NCBI RefSeq assembly: GCF_902726655.1
Contig: NZ_CACVAN010000001.1
Location: 620,001 to 684,000, forward strand
DNA: 64,000 bases
Direction: 5' to 3'
Source of the DNA: Virgibacillus ihumii
GTDB taxonomy: Bacteria > Bacillota > Bacilli > Bacillales > Amphibacillaceae
The notes beneath the pieces were generated by a model. It searched no databases. It saw nothing but the letters and a program-made list of their open reading frames with translations, and had not been told where the DNA came from. This document shows, piece by piece, positions 28,709 through 37,368 of this stretch (position 1 is the stretch's first letter; each line of letters opens with the position of its first letter). The position numbers and the translations under genes were made by a program.

Positions 28709-30532
28709 ATGAAGATATTTCAAATGCCGGATTCACTTGCAAATAAAATAGCAGCTGGAGAAGTGGTGGAACGACCGGCCTCCGTTGTAAAGGAACTGAT
28801 TGAAAACAGTATTGACGCCAACAGTACCTGGATTAAAGTGGACATTACTGAAGCAGGGCTGCAGTCGATTCGGGTGACTGACAATGGGGATGGTATGTCA
28901 GAAGAGGACTGTGAACGGGCATTCCTGCGTCATGCCACAAGTAAAATTAAAAATGAGACGGACCTGTTTCATGTGAGTACACTAGGTTTCCGGGGTGAAG
29001 CATTGGCAAGTATTGCAGCGGTAAGCCGGCTTTCGGTTAAAACCTCGCAGGGAGACCAGGCGGGTACATTTCTAAAAATGCAGGGCGGTCGTGAAGTGGA
29101 AAAGTTCAAAAGTGATGCCAGACAGGGCACCGAAATAACGGTGGAGGACTTATTCTTTAACACACCTGCACGGCTGAAGTATATGAAGACCATTCATACA
29201 GAACTCGGGCATATAACCGATTTATTAAACCGGCTTGCTTTATCACATCCGGATATCCGTTTTGAAGCGGTTCATAATGGTAAATCACTTTTCAAAACAT
29301 CAGGTTCAGGGGATCTTCTGCAGGTTGTCAGTCATGTTTACGGAATGAATGTCGCCAAAAAAATGCTGCCGATTGAGCATGAAACACTTGATTTCAAAAT
29401 AGAGGGGTACATCGCTAAGCCTGAGGTAACGCGTGCATCACGCAACTATATTTCTACTATGATTAATGGACGTTATATTAAAAGTGTTGCGCTGTCCAAA
29501 GCCATTAAAAACGGTTATCATACACTTCTTCCAATCGGACGAAACCCGGTTGCGGTGATTTCCATTACAATGGATCCGATTCTGGTGGATGTAAATGTTC
29601 ACCCTACCAAGCTGGAAGTCCGCTTCAGTAAGGATAAGGAATTATTTGCAGCATTGGAAGAGACGATTCGTAACACGTTCAGGAGTACATCCCTGATTCC
29701 GGAAATGGAGCAGGAACATAAGGAACCAAAGCAGGAGCAATCGGTTCAAAATACCATTCAATTTAATGATTCGCAGCCGGAACCACCGAAATATGATTGG
29801 CACTTGGATTACCAGATACATGAAAAGAGTCCGGAACCTGATACCCCAGACACAAAAGAACGAATCAAAAATTACCAGAATGATATTTTTCCGGAAGACC
29901 GTTTCGATGAACCGCTTTTATCGGAAAAGGCAGAGCCGGAACCAAAGGATAGGATTCCATCGATGTACCCGATTGGCCAGCTGCACGGCACCTATATTCT
30001 GGCACAAAATGAAAACGGATTGTATATGGTGGATCAGCATGCCGCCCAGGAGCGGATTAAGTATGAATTTTTCAAGAAGAAACTAGGTTCCACGTTTAAT
30101 GAAGCGCAGGAACTTTTGATTCCACTAACATTTGAGTTTTCCAAGCAGGAATCTATCTTTATCGACGAATATAAAGATGAACTGGAAAAGGTAGGATTGT
30201 TTTTTGAATCGTTCGGAAACCAGACCTATATCATCCGCTCGCATCCAAACTGGTTTCCAAAAGGCTTTGAAGAAGAGATAATCCGTGAAATGATTGATCA
30301 AATCATGGAAACGGAAAAAGTAAATGTGGAAAATATCAGAGAAGATGCCGCAATCCTGATGTCCTGCAAACGGTCAATCAAAGCAAATCACTATCTCAAT
30401 CAGGATGATATGTTCCGGCTGCTTGAGGATTTGCGGAAATCGGCCGATCCGTTTACTTGTCCACATGGTCGGCCGATTATTGTTCATTTTTCTTCATATG
30501 AATTGGAGAAAATGTTTAAGAGGGTTATGTAA
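28709..30532 (+). CDS. mutL: DNA mismatch repair endonuclease MutL
   Basis: 607 residues from the ATG at 28709, with AAAGGG 7 bases upstream. A TTG six bases earlier is less well spaced. The GHKL ATPase motifs are intact ([39 protein letters not shown]). The variable acidic linker covers about 340-420. The C-terminal domain has the endonuclease motif [12 protein letters not shown] and the metal-site motifs SCKRSIKA and CPHGRP, so this MutL should nick DNA itself, as in organisms without MutH. Confidence 0.97.
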   Translation: MKIFQMPDSLANKIAAGEVVERPASVVKELIENSIDANSTWIKVDITEAGLQSIRVTDNGDGMSEEDCERAFLRHATSKIKNETDLFHVSTLGFRGEALASIAAVSRLSVKTSQGDQAGTFLKMQGGREVEKFKSDARQGTEITVEDLFFNTPARLKYMKTIHTELGHITDLLNRLALSHPDIRFEAVHNGKSLFKTSGSGDLLQVVSHVYGMNVAKKMLPIEHETLDFKIEGYIAKPEVTRASRNYISTMINGRYIKSVALSKAIKNGYHTLLPIGRNPVAVISITMDPILVDVNVHPTKLEVRFSKDKELFAALEETIRNTFRSTSLIPEMEQEHKEPKQEQSVQNTIQFNDSQPEPPKYDWHLDYQIHEKSPEPDTPDTKERIKNYQNDIFPEDRFDEPLLSEKAEPEPKDRIPSMYPIGQLHGTYILAQNENGLYMVDQHAAQERIKYEFFKKKLGSTFNEAQELLIPLTFEFSKQESIFIDEYKDELEKVGLFFESFGNQTYIIRSHPNWFPKGFEEEIIREMIDQIMETEKVNVENIREDAAILMSCKRSIKANHYLNQDDMFRLLEDLRKSADPFTCPHGRPIIVHFSSYELEKMFKRVM

Positions 30533-30537
30533 TTAAT

Positions 30538-30582
30538 AATGCGCCAAAACCTTGATAGGGATGGGGTTTGGCGCATTGTTTT
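30538..30582 (+). terminator. Terminator after mutL
   Basis: 14-base stem AATGCGCCAAAACC / GGGTTTGGCGCATT (30538-30577) with one mismatch, followed by GTTTT. Confidence 0.88.
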
Positions 30583-30744
30583 AGCTGTTATGACCACAAA
30601 AGTAACGAGTAACTTCAAAAATTATGAGCTTGATTTCTCGGTCATAAGAAGGAGGAATTAGGCTTTATATATTTATTCTTCAGGTCAAAATATGTTGAAC
30701 GCGACAAATTATTCTTGACAAATTGTTATGTGCTAATATCTTTT

Positions 30745-30993
30745 TTAGCGTGGATTCCGGCACATAGACGGAATCAGAAATATATCAATAAATAACCAAA
30801 TCCAAAGAGGGATTAGAAATATCCAACCTATTAATATTGATGTAGTTAGCCACCCAAGAACGCCTAATATTATTTGGATAATACCAGAACCTGTTCGTCC
30901 GGTATAAATTCGATGAATTCCAAGTTGCCCTAAAAAAAACCAGAATAAATAAGCAATAACTATACTTTTTTGTGAAACTGCTTCGCCTGTCAT
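30745..30993 (-). CDS. TM2-domain membrane protein
   Basis: 82 residues from the ATG ending at 30993, which follows GAGGTGGAG on the minus strand. It is a TM2 domain (DUF/pfam TM2): two hydrophobic spans (about 8-28 and 35-70) joined by the conserved LGIHRIYTGRTGSG turn. TM2 proteins are widespread small membrane proteins with no settled function in bacteria. It is the only minus-strand gene between the start of the window and lexA, and it is not part of the B. subtilis order here. Confidence 0.85.
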   Translation of the reverse strand: MTGEAVSQKSIVIAYLFWFFLGQLGIHRIYTGRTGSGIIQIILGVLGWLTTSILIGWIFLIPLWIWLFIDIFLIPSMCRNPR

Positions 30994-31272
30994 ATTCTCC
31001 ACCTCGCTTAAATTGAGTGAACACAGTTTTCTCTTTTTCATTTGATGAATACCTTTTAAAGAGCGGGTTAATCCATTTAAGTGCTTTTACCTTTAATGTC
31101 TTCATGCAGGATAACCCTTTCCCAACTGTATTTATAATTAAATTATATCATTTACACACAAACATATCACAAAAGATCATAACCTAAAAATGCATACGGA
31201 AAAATCAAAATAATAAAGAATCACATTTTAAACAAATGAGAACAAGTATCCGTAATATGCTGATTGTGATAT

Positions 31273-31287
31273 ATTACAATTTGTAAT
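31273..31287. promoter_or_regulatory. Fur-family-like 7-1-7 operator upstream of dps
   Basis: ATTACAA-T-TTGTAAT is a perfect 7-1-7 inverted repeat, extendable by one pair to 17 bases. Fur-family regulators including PerR use 7-1-7 operators, and dps/mrgA genes are classic PerR targets. The half-site differs from the usual PerR TTATAAT, so the match is in architecture more than in sequence. Confidence 0.5.
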
Positions 31288-31340
31288 AAAATAGGTAAAA
31301 GCAGTACCAATCAAACACGTCATGTAACACTGCATAAATA

Positions 31341-31383
31341 ATACACACCCCGTGCATATTAAAGTATATTGCGAGGTGTGTAT
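31341..31383 (+). promoter_or_regulatory. Hairpin enclosing the dps ribosome-binding site
   Basis: ATACACACC (31341-31349) pairs perfectly with GGTGTGTAT (31375-31383). The right arm contains most of the Shine-Dalgarno sequence GAGGTGTG of dps and ends one base before the ATG. Further inner pairs (GCATAT / TATATTGC) lengthen the stem. Such a fold would hide the ribosome site. Confidence 0.55.
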
Positions 31384-31384
31384 A

Positions 31385-31834
31385 ATGGAAAATCAAAAGC
31401 TTATTAACTTTTTAAATCAATTATTGTCCAATTACTTTGTCATGTATGTGAAGTTGCACAGGTATCATTGGTTTGTGCAGGGAAGGCATTTTTATCAGCT
31501 GCACGGAGTCTTTGAGGACATGTATACGGAAACAGCCGATGACCTTGACGAAATAGCTGAACGGGTGCTTATGATTGGTGGCAAGCCGCTTGCAACGATG
31601 TCGAAATATTTGAAGGAAACCACGCTTGAAGAAGCAACCGCTGATGACAAGGAGGATGAATTAATTTCTCAGCTGATTCGTGACTTTACACTGCTTATTA
31701 AAGAGATAAAAGAAATTGGACTGCCGGAAGCGTCGGAACAGCATGATGAGCCAACAGCTGATTTGCTTATTACATTACAAGGAAAACTGGAGAAGTCTGT
31801 CTGGATGCTTCGTGCTTATAATGCGTATGAATAA
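31385..31834 (+). CDS. Dps/MrgA-type DNA-binding ferritin-like protein
   Basis: 149 residues from the ATG at 31385. It has the Dps ferroxidase signature: H-W-x3-G-x2-F-x2-LH-x3-E-x2-Y-x7-D-x2-AER-x4-GG, visible from RYHWFVQGRHFYQLHG through DDLDEIAERVLMIGG. Dps dodecamers oxidise and store iron and protect DNA from peroxide. The N-terminus is short, without a lysine-rich tail, so DNA binding may be weak. It lies 20 bases before miaA but is not part of the B. subtilis miaA-hfq order. Peroxide control is suggested by the upstream inverted repeat. Confidence 0.9.
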   Translation: MENQKLINFLNQLLSNYFVMYVKLHRYHWFVQGRHFYQLHGVFEDMYTETADDLDEIAERVLMIGGKPLATMSKYLKETTLEEATADDKEDELISQLIRDFTLLIKEIKEIGLPEASEQHDEPTADLLITLQGKLEKSVWMLRAYNAYE

Positions 31835-31854
31835 AGAGAATTAGGGGAATGCTG

Positions 31855-32790
31855 ATGAAACAAACTGTAATTGCCGTCGTTGGTCCAACCGCTGTTGGCA
31901 AGACAAAACTCAGTGTGGAGATTGCCAAGGCGTTTAATGGAGAAGTGATCAGCGGTGATTCGATGCAGGTATTTAAGGGTATGGATATCGGAACCGCAAA
32001 AATTGCCAGTCAGGAGAAACAGGGTATTCCACACTACATGATTGATGTCAAAAATCCGGAAGAACCCTTTTCGGTTGCCGACTTTCAGACATATGTCCAG
32101 CACTATATTAAAGAAATAAGCTCCCATCACAAACTGCCGATCATTGCCGGTGGGAGCGGTTTATACATACAGGGTGCATTATACGATTATAATTTTTCGG
32201 CGCAGCCTCGAGATGAGGCGCTTACTGCAAAATTGGAAGAAGAACTCAAAAGTGAGGGAGCCGCATCTCTTCATAAACATCTGGAGAAAATTGATCCGCA
32301 GCAGGCCGCAAAGATTCATCCTAATAATCACCGGAGAGTCATTCGTGCATTGGAAATATATGAAACAACCGGGAAAACGATGACAGAATACCAGAATGAA
32401 CAAGTGTTGGAATCGCCGTATAATCCGATATTAATAGGTCTCGAAATGGATCGGGAATTGTTATACGACCGCATCAATAGGCGTGTGGATGAAATGGTGC
32501 AGGATGGGCTGGTAGCTGAGGCAGAATTTTTTTACCAAAAAGGTCTGGAAGAATATCAGTCGATGAAGGGAATAGGCTACAAAGAGTTTATCCCTTACTT
32601 TGAAAATCGTCAGTCATTGGAAGAATCGATTAACATACTGAAACGAAATTCCAGGAGATATGCCAAAAGACAGTATACTTGGTTTCGAAACAAGCTGAAT
32701 GTGGTGTGGTATGACATCACACCATCTACAGCAGAAGAAAGATTTCGAAATATTTTGGGCGATTTAGCAGGAATGTTGAAAAAAAAGTAG
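31855..32790 (+). CDS. miaA: tRNA dimethylallyltransferase MiaA
   Basis: 311 residues from the second of two close ATGs (31855), which is better spaced from TTAGGGGAA. It has P-loop GPTAVGKTK (about 9-17), the [17 protein letters not shown] block, and GGSGLYIQ. It transfers a dimethylallyl group to A37 of tRNAs reading codons that begin with U, giving the substrate for MiaB at 23.1 kb. It is followed by hfq, the widespread miaA-hfq pair. Confidence 0.97.
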   Translation: MKQTVIAVVGPTAVGKTKLSVEIAKAFNGEVISGDSMQVFKGMDIGTAKIASQEKQGIPHYMIDVKNPEEPFSVADFQTYVQHYIKEISSHHKLPIIAGGSGLYIQGALYDYNFSAQPRDEALTAKLEEELKSEGAASLHKHLEKIDPQQAAKIHPNNHRRVIRALEIYETTGKTMTEYQNEQVLESPYNPILIGLEMDRELLYDRINRRVDEMVQDGLVAEAEFFYQKGLEEYQSMKGIGYKEFIPYFENRQSLEESINILKRNSRRYAKRQYTWFRNKLNVVWYDITPSTAEERFRNILGDLAGMLKKK

Positions 32791-32830
32791 AAATAAATAT
32801 ATACAGATAGAAAAGAGGAGGAAATTTATC

Positions 32831-33055
32831 ATGGCACAGACAGTAAACATTCAGGACCAGTATTTGAACCAGCTAAGAAAGGAACATGTTTCTGTTACTG
32901 TTTTTTTAACAAATGGCTTTCAATTAAGAGGCATTGTCAAAGCATTTGATAACTTCACAGTACTTTTGGAAACAGATGGGAAACAGCAATTACTGTTCAA
33001 ACATGCGATATCAACCTTTGCACCGGTTAAAAACGTATCGATTGAAAAGGAATAA
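32831..33055 (+). CDS. hfq: RNA chaperone Hfq
   Basis: 74 residues, ATG behind GAGGAGG. Sm1 (about 10-50; [23 protein letters not shown]) and Sm2 ([11 protein letters not shown], with the YKHA-like block as FKHA) are both present. It forms hexameric rings binding A- and U-rich RNA. As usual in bacilli there is no long C-terminal tail. A strong terminator follows. Confidence 0.97.
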   Translation: MAQTVNIQDQYLNQLRKEHVSVTVFLTNGFQLRGIVKAFDNFTVLLETDGKQQLLFKHAISTFAPVKNVSIEKE

Positions 33056-33062
33056 AAATAGA

Positions 33063-33095
33063 AGCGGAAGCGTAAATAGGCGCTTCCGCTTTTTG
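33063..33095 (+). terminator. Terminator after hfq
   Basis: Perfect 10-base stem AGCGGAAGCG / CGCTTCCGCT (33063-33072, 33081-33090) followed by TTTTGG. Confidence 0.92.
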
Positions 33096-33101
33096 GTCAG
33101 T

Positions 33102-33183
33102 TAAGAAAGTTTAAATACTTTCTTACTGCATAAGAGCAACTAAGGCATTCGCCATAAAGTTTGGCGAATGCCAAGTTTTCTAA
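33102..33183 (+). repeat. Dispersed hairpin repeat, copy A (reference copy)
   Basis: Two perfect hairpins in tandem. The first is TAAGAAAGT / ACTTTCTTA (33102-33110, 33117-33125). The second is GGCATTCGCC / GGCGAATGCC (33144-33153, 33163-33172). Between them is CTGCATAAGAGCAACTAA, and the right end is AAGTTTTCTAA. The same layout recurs at 41.2 kb and, inverted, at 55.0 kb. The remaining sequence to spoVK (33184-33349) shows no gene. Confidence 0.75.
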
Positions 33184-33349
33184 TGGCGAGCGTGTCCGAA
33201 TTTAGTACATACGAATTGCCAGTCGGTTCGAAAGGTAATGTTCTTCCGGTTCTCTACACTCCCCGGTCGTCCATTCGAATTTTCATCATAGGCATTTGTC
33301 ACAACACCCCCATGAATGACGTATACTAACGTGACTGAGGGGTGATGAT

Positions 33350-34270
33350 GTGGAATCGCAAAGGCTTCGAAACCGAAATGGCCAAATTAACATTGTTCTG
33401 CAAAAAAACGATGTGGCTGTTGAAAAAACATCTGATGGAACCTATTCAGATAATAATCCTTTTTCCCATATTGACAGTGATTTTTCATCATTTATTGGGA
33501 TGACGAATTTAAAAAAGACGATTAAGGAAATATATGCAACGATTGTAATGAATGAAAAACGCCGGCAAATGAATCTCTCAAGCAACAGGCAAGTCCTTCA
33601 CATGTTGTTCAAAGGAAACCCCGGCACAGGTAAGACAACAGTAGCAAGAAAGCTGGCGAAGATGTATTTTGATATGAATCTGTTGTCAAAGGGACATTTT
33701 ATTGAAGCAGAACGGGCCGATTTGGTTGGGGAGTATATCGGTCAGACGGCGCAGAAAACCCGTGCAATCATTCAGAAGGCAATGGGCGGGATTTTGTTTG
33801 TGGATGAGGCTTATTCGCTTGCCCGCGGCGGTGAAAAAGATTTCGGCAAGGAAGCCATTGATACGCTTGTAAAACATATGGAAGATAATCATGACGATTT
33901 TGTTTTAATACTGGCTGGCTATCCGTATGAAATGGATCGTTTTCTTACGCTGAATCCAGGTTTGAAATCCAGGTTTCCATTTATTCTTGACTTCCAGGAT
34001 TACGAGCTGGAACAACTTGTAAAAATAGCCAAACAGATGGTTCATGAACGGGAGTATGAATTCACCACTGAGGCGGAATTTAAACTGAAAAACCATTTGC
34101 GTCAGAAAAAACAGGATACTCATCGTAACTTTTCCAATGCCAGATATGTGCGCAATGTTATTGAACATTCGATCCGGCTGCATGCTGTCCGGCTGCTGGG
34201 AAAAGAAAACTTCACAGTGGATGATCTCATTCAGCTTACAGGAGCGGACTTGTCACTGGATGAGGCCTGA
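33350..34270 (+). CDS. spoVK: Stage V sporulation protein K, AAA ATPase
   Basis: 306 residues from the GTG at 33350, behind GAGGGG. It is a single AAA domain of the CbbX/SpoVK type: Walker A GNPGTGKTT (about 87-95), Walker B GGILFVDEAYSL, and sensor/arginine-finger region LNPGLKSRFPF. SpoVK is needed for mature, resistant spores in B. subtilis, but its substrate is unknown. It precedes hflX as in B. subtilis, but the genes between hfq and spoVK there are missing here. Confidence 0.92.
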   Translation: MESQRLRNRNGQINIVLQKNDVAVEKTSDGTYSDNNPFSHIDSDFSSFIGMTNLKKTIKEIYATIVMNEKRRQMNLSSNRQVLHMLFKGNPGTGKTTVARKLAKMYFDMNLLSKGHFIEAERADLVGEYIGQTAQKTRAIIQKAMGGILFVDEAYSLARGGEKDFGKEAIDTLVKHMEDNHDDFVLILAGYPYEMDRFLTLNPGLKSRFPFILDFQDYELEQLVKIAKQMVHEREYEFTTEAEFKLKNHLRQKKQDTHRNFSNARYVRNVIEHSIRLHAVRLLGKENFTVDDLIQLTGADLSLDEA

Positions 34271-34348
34271 ATTGTGATTAGATAACTTCTTTGCTATGAT
34301 TTAGAAAGACGAAGTATCCAGTTAACGTAGAAAGAGGTTATTATATAT

Positions 34349-35581
34349 ATGCCAGAACCTATACTAATCATTTCGGTTAAGAAACCGGAACAGCAGGAAC
34401 GACGCTTTCAATCCTCATTGGATGAACTTGTATCTCTATGTGAAACGGCCGGGGGAACGGTGGAAAAAGTTATCACGCAAAACAGGCAGCGGATCCACCC
34501 GGCATACTACATTGGTGAAGGAAAAATGAATGAAATCAAAAATACGGCTGAGGATCTGCAAATAAAATTGATTGTATCAAATGATGAGTTATCACCCGGC
34601 CAGTTGCGCAATCTGTCCGATCATATCGGAATCCGGGTTATCGATCGAAGTCAGCTGATATTGGATATATTTGCTCAACGTGCCCGTACAAAAGAAGGTA
34701 AACTGCAGGTGGAGCTGGCTCAGCTTGAATATTTGCTGCCCAGATTGCATGGGCAGGGTACGGAAATGTCCAGGCTTGGTGCAGGGATTGGTACACGCGG
34801 GCCAGGTGAGACAAAACTTGAAACGGATCAGCGCCATATCAGACAGCGGATTGTTGATATTAAACGCCGGTTGAAGGCTGTAGTTCAGCAACGAGAGCAA
34901 TACCGCAAGCGACGCAGAACAAATGAGGTCTTTCAAATTGCGGTGGTGGGTTATACGAATGCAGGAAAGTCTACCTTATTTAATCGGCTGACGAACAGCA
35001 GCTCGATGGTGGAAGATCAGCTTTTTGCGACACTTGATCCACTGACACGTAAAATTCAGCTTCCATCCGGATTTCAGACGCTGCTTACCGATACGGTCGG
35101 GTTTATTCAGGATTTGCCCACATCACTGGTTGCTTCATTCAAATCGACATTGGAAGAGGTAACAGAAGCAGATTTTATTCTGCATGTTGTGGATGCAGCA
35201 AACCCGGATATGGAGCAGCATCATAACACGGTAAAAAGTTTGCTGAAGGATTTGGAAGCGGATGACATCCCCATGCTGACTGTATACAATAAAAAGGATT
35301 TACTGGATGATGATTTTATTGGCATCGATCATCCGAACATACTGATAAGCGCATTGGAGGAATCGGATATTACCCGCTTGCTTTTAAAGGTGGAATCCAT
35401 TTTAAAAGAAGAATGGGAGTGGTACCAGGTTCAGTTACAGCCTGATCAGGGCAAAATATTGAACAGGCTCCAACATGAATCAATCATCACCAATCAATCG
35501 TTTATCGAATCAGAAAATGAATACAGTGTCAAAGGTTTTATCCGGCCGGAACATCCTTTGAACGGCGTAATGAAGGGGTAA
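34349..35581 (+). CDS. hflX: Ribosome-associated GTPase HflX
   Basis: 410 residues. The N-terminal HflX domain (about 1-180; HPAYYIGEGKMNEI, ELSPGQLRNL, GTRGPGETKLETD) is followed by a GTPase domain with G1 GYTNAGKST, G3 DTVGFIQDLP and G4 NKKD. HflX splits stalled or stress-damaged 70S ribosomes. It lies between spoVK and ynbB. The ribosome site is AGAGG, 11 bases before the ATG, a little far. Confidence 0.95.
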   Translation: MPEPILIISVKKPEQQERRFQSSLDELVSLCETAGGTVEKVITQNRQRIHPAYYIGEGKMNEIKNTAEDLQIKLIVSNDELSPGQLRNLSDHIGIRVIDRSQLILDIFAQRARTKEGKLQVELAQLEYLLPRLHGQGTEMSRLGAGIGTRGPGETKLETDQRHIRQRIVDIKRRLKAVVQQREQYRKRRRTNEVFQIAVVGYTNAGKSTLFNRLTNSSSMVEDQLFATLDPLTRKIQLPSGFQTLLTDTVGFIQDLPTSLVASFKSTLEEVTEADFILHVVDAANPDMEQHHNTVKSLLKDLEADDIPMLTVYNKKDLLDDDFIGIDHPNILISALEESDITRLLLKVESILKEEWEWYQVQLQPDQGKILNRLQHESIITNQSFIESENEYSVKGFIRPEHPLNGVMKG

Positions 35582-35591
35582 GTAACAGCAA

Positions 35592-36863
35592 ATGATAGAA
35601 CAATTAATGAAACAGGCAGAAACAGATTGTGAAGTTCAACATAAAAAAGCAAATAAAATAGCGGAATTGAATCAAAAACGGGTGCTCAAAGCGTTTCAAC
35701 AGAACCGTGTCAGTGACAGTCACTTTAACGCCACTACAGGATATGGCTATGATGATTTTGGCAGAGAAGTACTTGAACAGGTTTATGCAGATGTATTCGG
35801 CGGGCAGGACGCGTTGGTCCGTCCACAATTGGTTTCCGGGACGCATGCTATATCAACAGCCCTGTTTGGCATGCTGCGCCCGGGGGATGAGCTTTTATAT
35901 ATTACCGGAAAGCCATACGATACCCTGGAATCAGTCATTGGAAAAGAAGGTGACGATACCGGCTCATTGCACGAGTATAAGATTAGTTATAATGAGGTTG
36001 CCCTTTTGGAAAATGGCAGGATTAATTATGAAGGTATTGAACAAACACTCTCCGAACAAACAAAAGTAGTGGCTATTCAGCGTTCAAAAGGTTATGATGA
36101 CAGGCCGTCATTTACAATTGATGAAATTGCGGAAATGATACGTTTTGTAAAAAGCATCGATGAAAATCTGATTATCTTTGTGGACAATTGTTATGGTGAA
36201 TTTGTTGAGGAGAAAGAACCACTGCATGTGGGCGCAGATATTATTGCCGGCTCTTTGATTAAAAATCCCGGCGGCGGTATTGTCAGAGCGGGTGGCTATA
36301 TAGCTGGAAAAAAAGAACTGATCCTTCAATGTGGCCATCGTCTGACAGCTCCAGGGCTTGGAAAAGAAACAGGTGCAACACTGAATATGCTTCAGGAGTT
36401 ATTCCAGGGATTATTCCTTGCACCGCATGTTGTCGCCGAATCGTTAAAGGGAGCTGTTTTAACCGCACGCTTTTTAGAATTGTCCGGGTTTGAGACAAGT
36501 CCGCATTATAATGAAAAACGTACAGACTTAATCCAGGCCGTTACCTTTCATGATCAGGCAAATATGGTAGCGTTCTGTCAGGCAATCCAGCATAACTCAC
36601 CTGTTAATGCGTTTGTTACACCATTTCCGAGTGAGATGCCAGGCTATCAGGATAAAGTTATCATGGCCGCCGGTACCTTTATTCAAGGAGCAAGTATTGA
36701 ATTGACCGCTGATGGCCCACTGAGAGAACCTTATACAGCCTTTGTTCAGGGAGGCTTAACGTATGCACATGTAAAAATCGCGCTTGAAGAAGCGGTTAAC
36801 TTTTTGAATGAAAAAAGTTTATTTTCAGATAAGGCAGAGTATAAAACAAAAAGCCAATCATAA
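35592..36863 (+). CDS. ynbB: PLP-dependent methionine gamma-lyase-like protein YnbB
   Basis: 423 residues, 10 bases after hflX. It is a fold-type I pyridoxal-phosphate enzyme of the family called methionine gamma-lyase-like or aluminium-resistance protein. The likely Schiff-base lysine is in GSLIKNPGGGIVRAGGYI, preceded by the cofactor-binding DNCYGEFVE segment. It is conserved next to hflX and glnR in bacilli. Its substrate is not established, so a C-S lyase activity is only the family suggestion. Confidence 0.88.
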   Translation: MIEQLMKQAETDCEVQHKKANKIAELNQKRVLKAFQQNRVSDSHFNATTGYGYDDFGREVLEQVYADVFGGQDALVRPQLVSGTHAISTALFGMLRPGDELLYITGKPYDTLESVIGKEGDDTGSLHEYKISYNEVALLENGRINYEGIEQTLSEQTKVVAIQRSKGYDDRPSFTIDEIAEMIRFVKSIDENLIIFVDNCYGEFVEEKEPLHVGADIIAGSLIKNPGGGIVRAGGYIAGKKELILQCGHRLTAPGLGKETGATLNMLQELFQGLFLAPHVVAESLKGAVLTARFLELSGFETSPHYNEKRTDLIQAVTFHDQANMVAFCQAIQHNSPVNAFVTPFPSEMPGYQDKVIMAAGTFIQGASIELTADGPLREPYTAFVQGGLTYAHVKIALEEAVNFLNEKSLFSDKAEYKTKSQS

Positions 36864-36880
36864 ATGGCTTTTTGTTTTAT
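36844..36880 (+). terminator. Terminator after ynbB
   Basis: Stem AAAACAAAAAGCCA / TGGCTTTTTGTTTT with loop ATCATAAA. The left arm overlaps the end of the ynbB coding region. Confidence 0.88.
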
Positions 36881-36886
36881 ACTTTA

Positions 36887-36937
36887 TGTAAGGAAACCTA
36901 ACATAAATTTGACAGATAACTTAACATCAGGTATAAT
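36887..36937 (+). promoter_or_regulatory. glnRA promoter with two GlnR/TnrA boxes
   Basis: TGTAAGGAAACCTAACA (36887-36903) is a perfect match to TGTNA-N7-TNACA. TGACAGATAACTTAACA (36910-36926) matches with one mismatch. The second box overlaps the -35 element TTGACA (36909-36914), followed after 17 bases by TATAAT (36932-36937). The tandem boxes over the promoter are the same design as in B. subtilis glnRA, where GlnR represses under nitrogen excess. Confidence 0.9.
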
Positions 36938-36968
36938 AAGTATAAAGTAACTAAAATGGGGGAAATCA

Positions 36969-37346
36969 ATGGATGATCAGGAAAGACGTTCGATGCCCTT
37001 ATTTTCAATTGGTATTGTAAAAAAGCTTACTGAGCTGACGGCACGGCAAATCAGATATTATGAGGAACATACTCTGGTATTTCCGGAGCGGACATCAGGT
37101 AATCAGCGCCTGTATTCCTTTCATGATGTTGATCGCCTGTTGGAGATTAAAGATATGCTTGATAAAGGAATAAATCTTGCAGGCATAAAACATATACTGA
37201 TGGAGAAAGAACGCACTCAGTCGAAAGATGTACGAATGACAAATAAGAAAGTACGTAAAATGATTCGAAACGAACTATTGTTTCAAACGGGAAAAATGGG
37301 TAAATCAAATATGCTGCAAGGCGAGATGTCCCGTTTTTTCCATTAA
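36969..37346 (+). CDS. glnR: Nitrogen regulator GlnR (MerR family)
   Basis: 125 residues. The MerR-type winged helix begins after the conserved RRSMPLFSIGIVKKLTELT, with QIRYYEEHTLVFPERTSGNQRLYSF. The C-terminal tail ends GEMSRFFH, the autoinhibitory segment that senses feedback-inhibited glutamine synthetase. It is about ten residues shorter than B. subtilis GlnR, in the central linker. It represses its own operon through the two upstream boxes. glnA follows after 22 bases. Confidence 0.96.
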   Translation: MDDQERRSMPLFSIGIVKKLTELTARQIRYYEEHTLVFPERTSGNQRLYSFHDVDRLLEIKDMLDKGINLAGIKHILMEKERTQSKDVRMTNKKVRKMIRNELLFQTGKMGKSNMLQGEMSRFFH

Positions 37347-37368
37347 ATTATAACTAGGAGGAACTTAC

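Larger units (their letters stand above)
30994..31384. other. Intergenic region between divergent TM2 gene and dps
   Basis: 391 bases, AT-rich, containing no other gene that I can support. It must hold the divergent promoters. Two elements are listed separately: a 7-1-7 inverted repeat near 31280 and a hairpin that covers the dps ribosome site. Confidence 0.6.
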
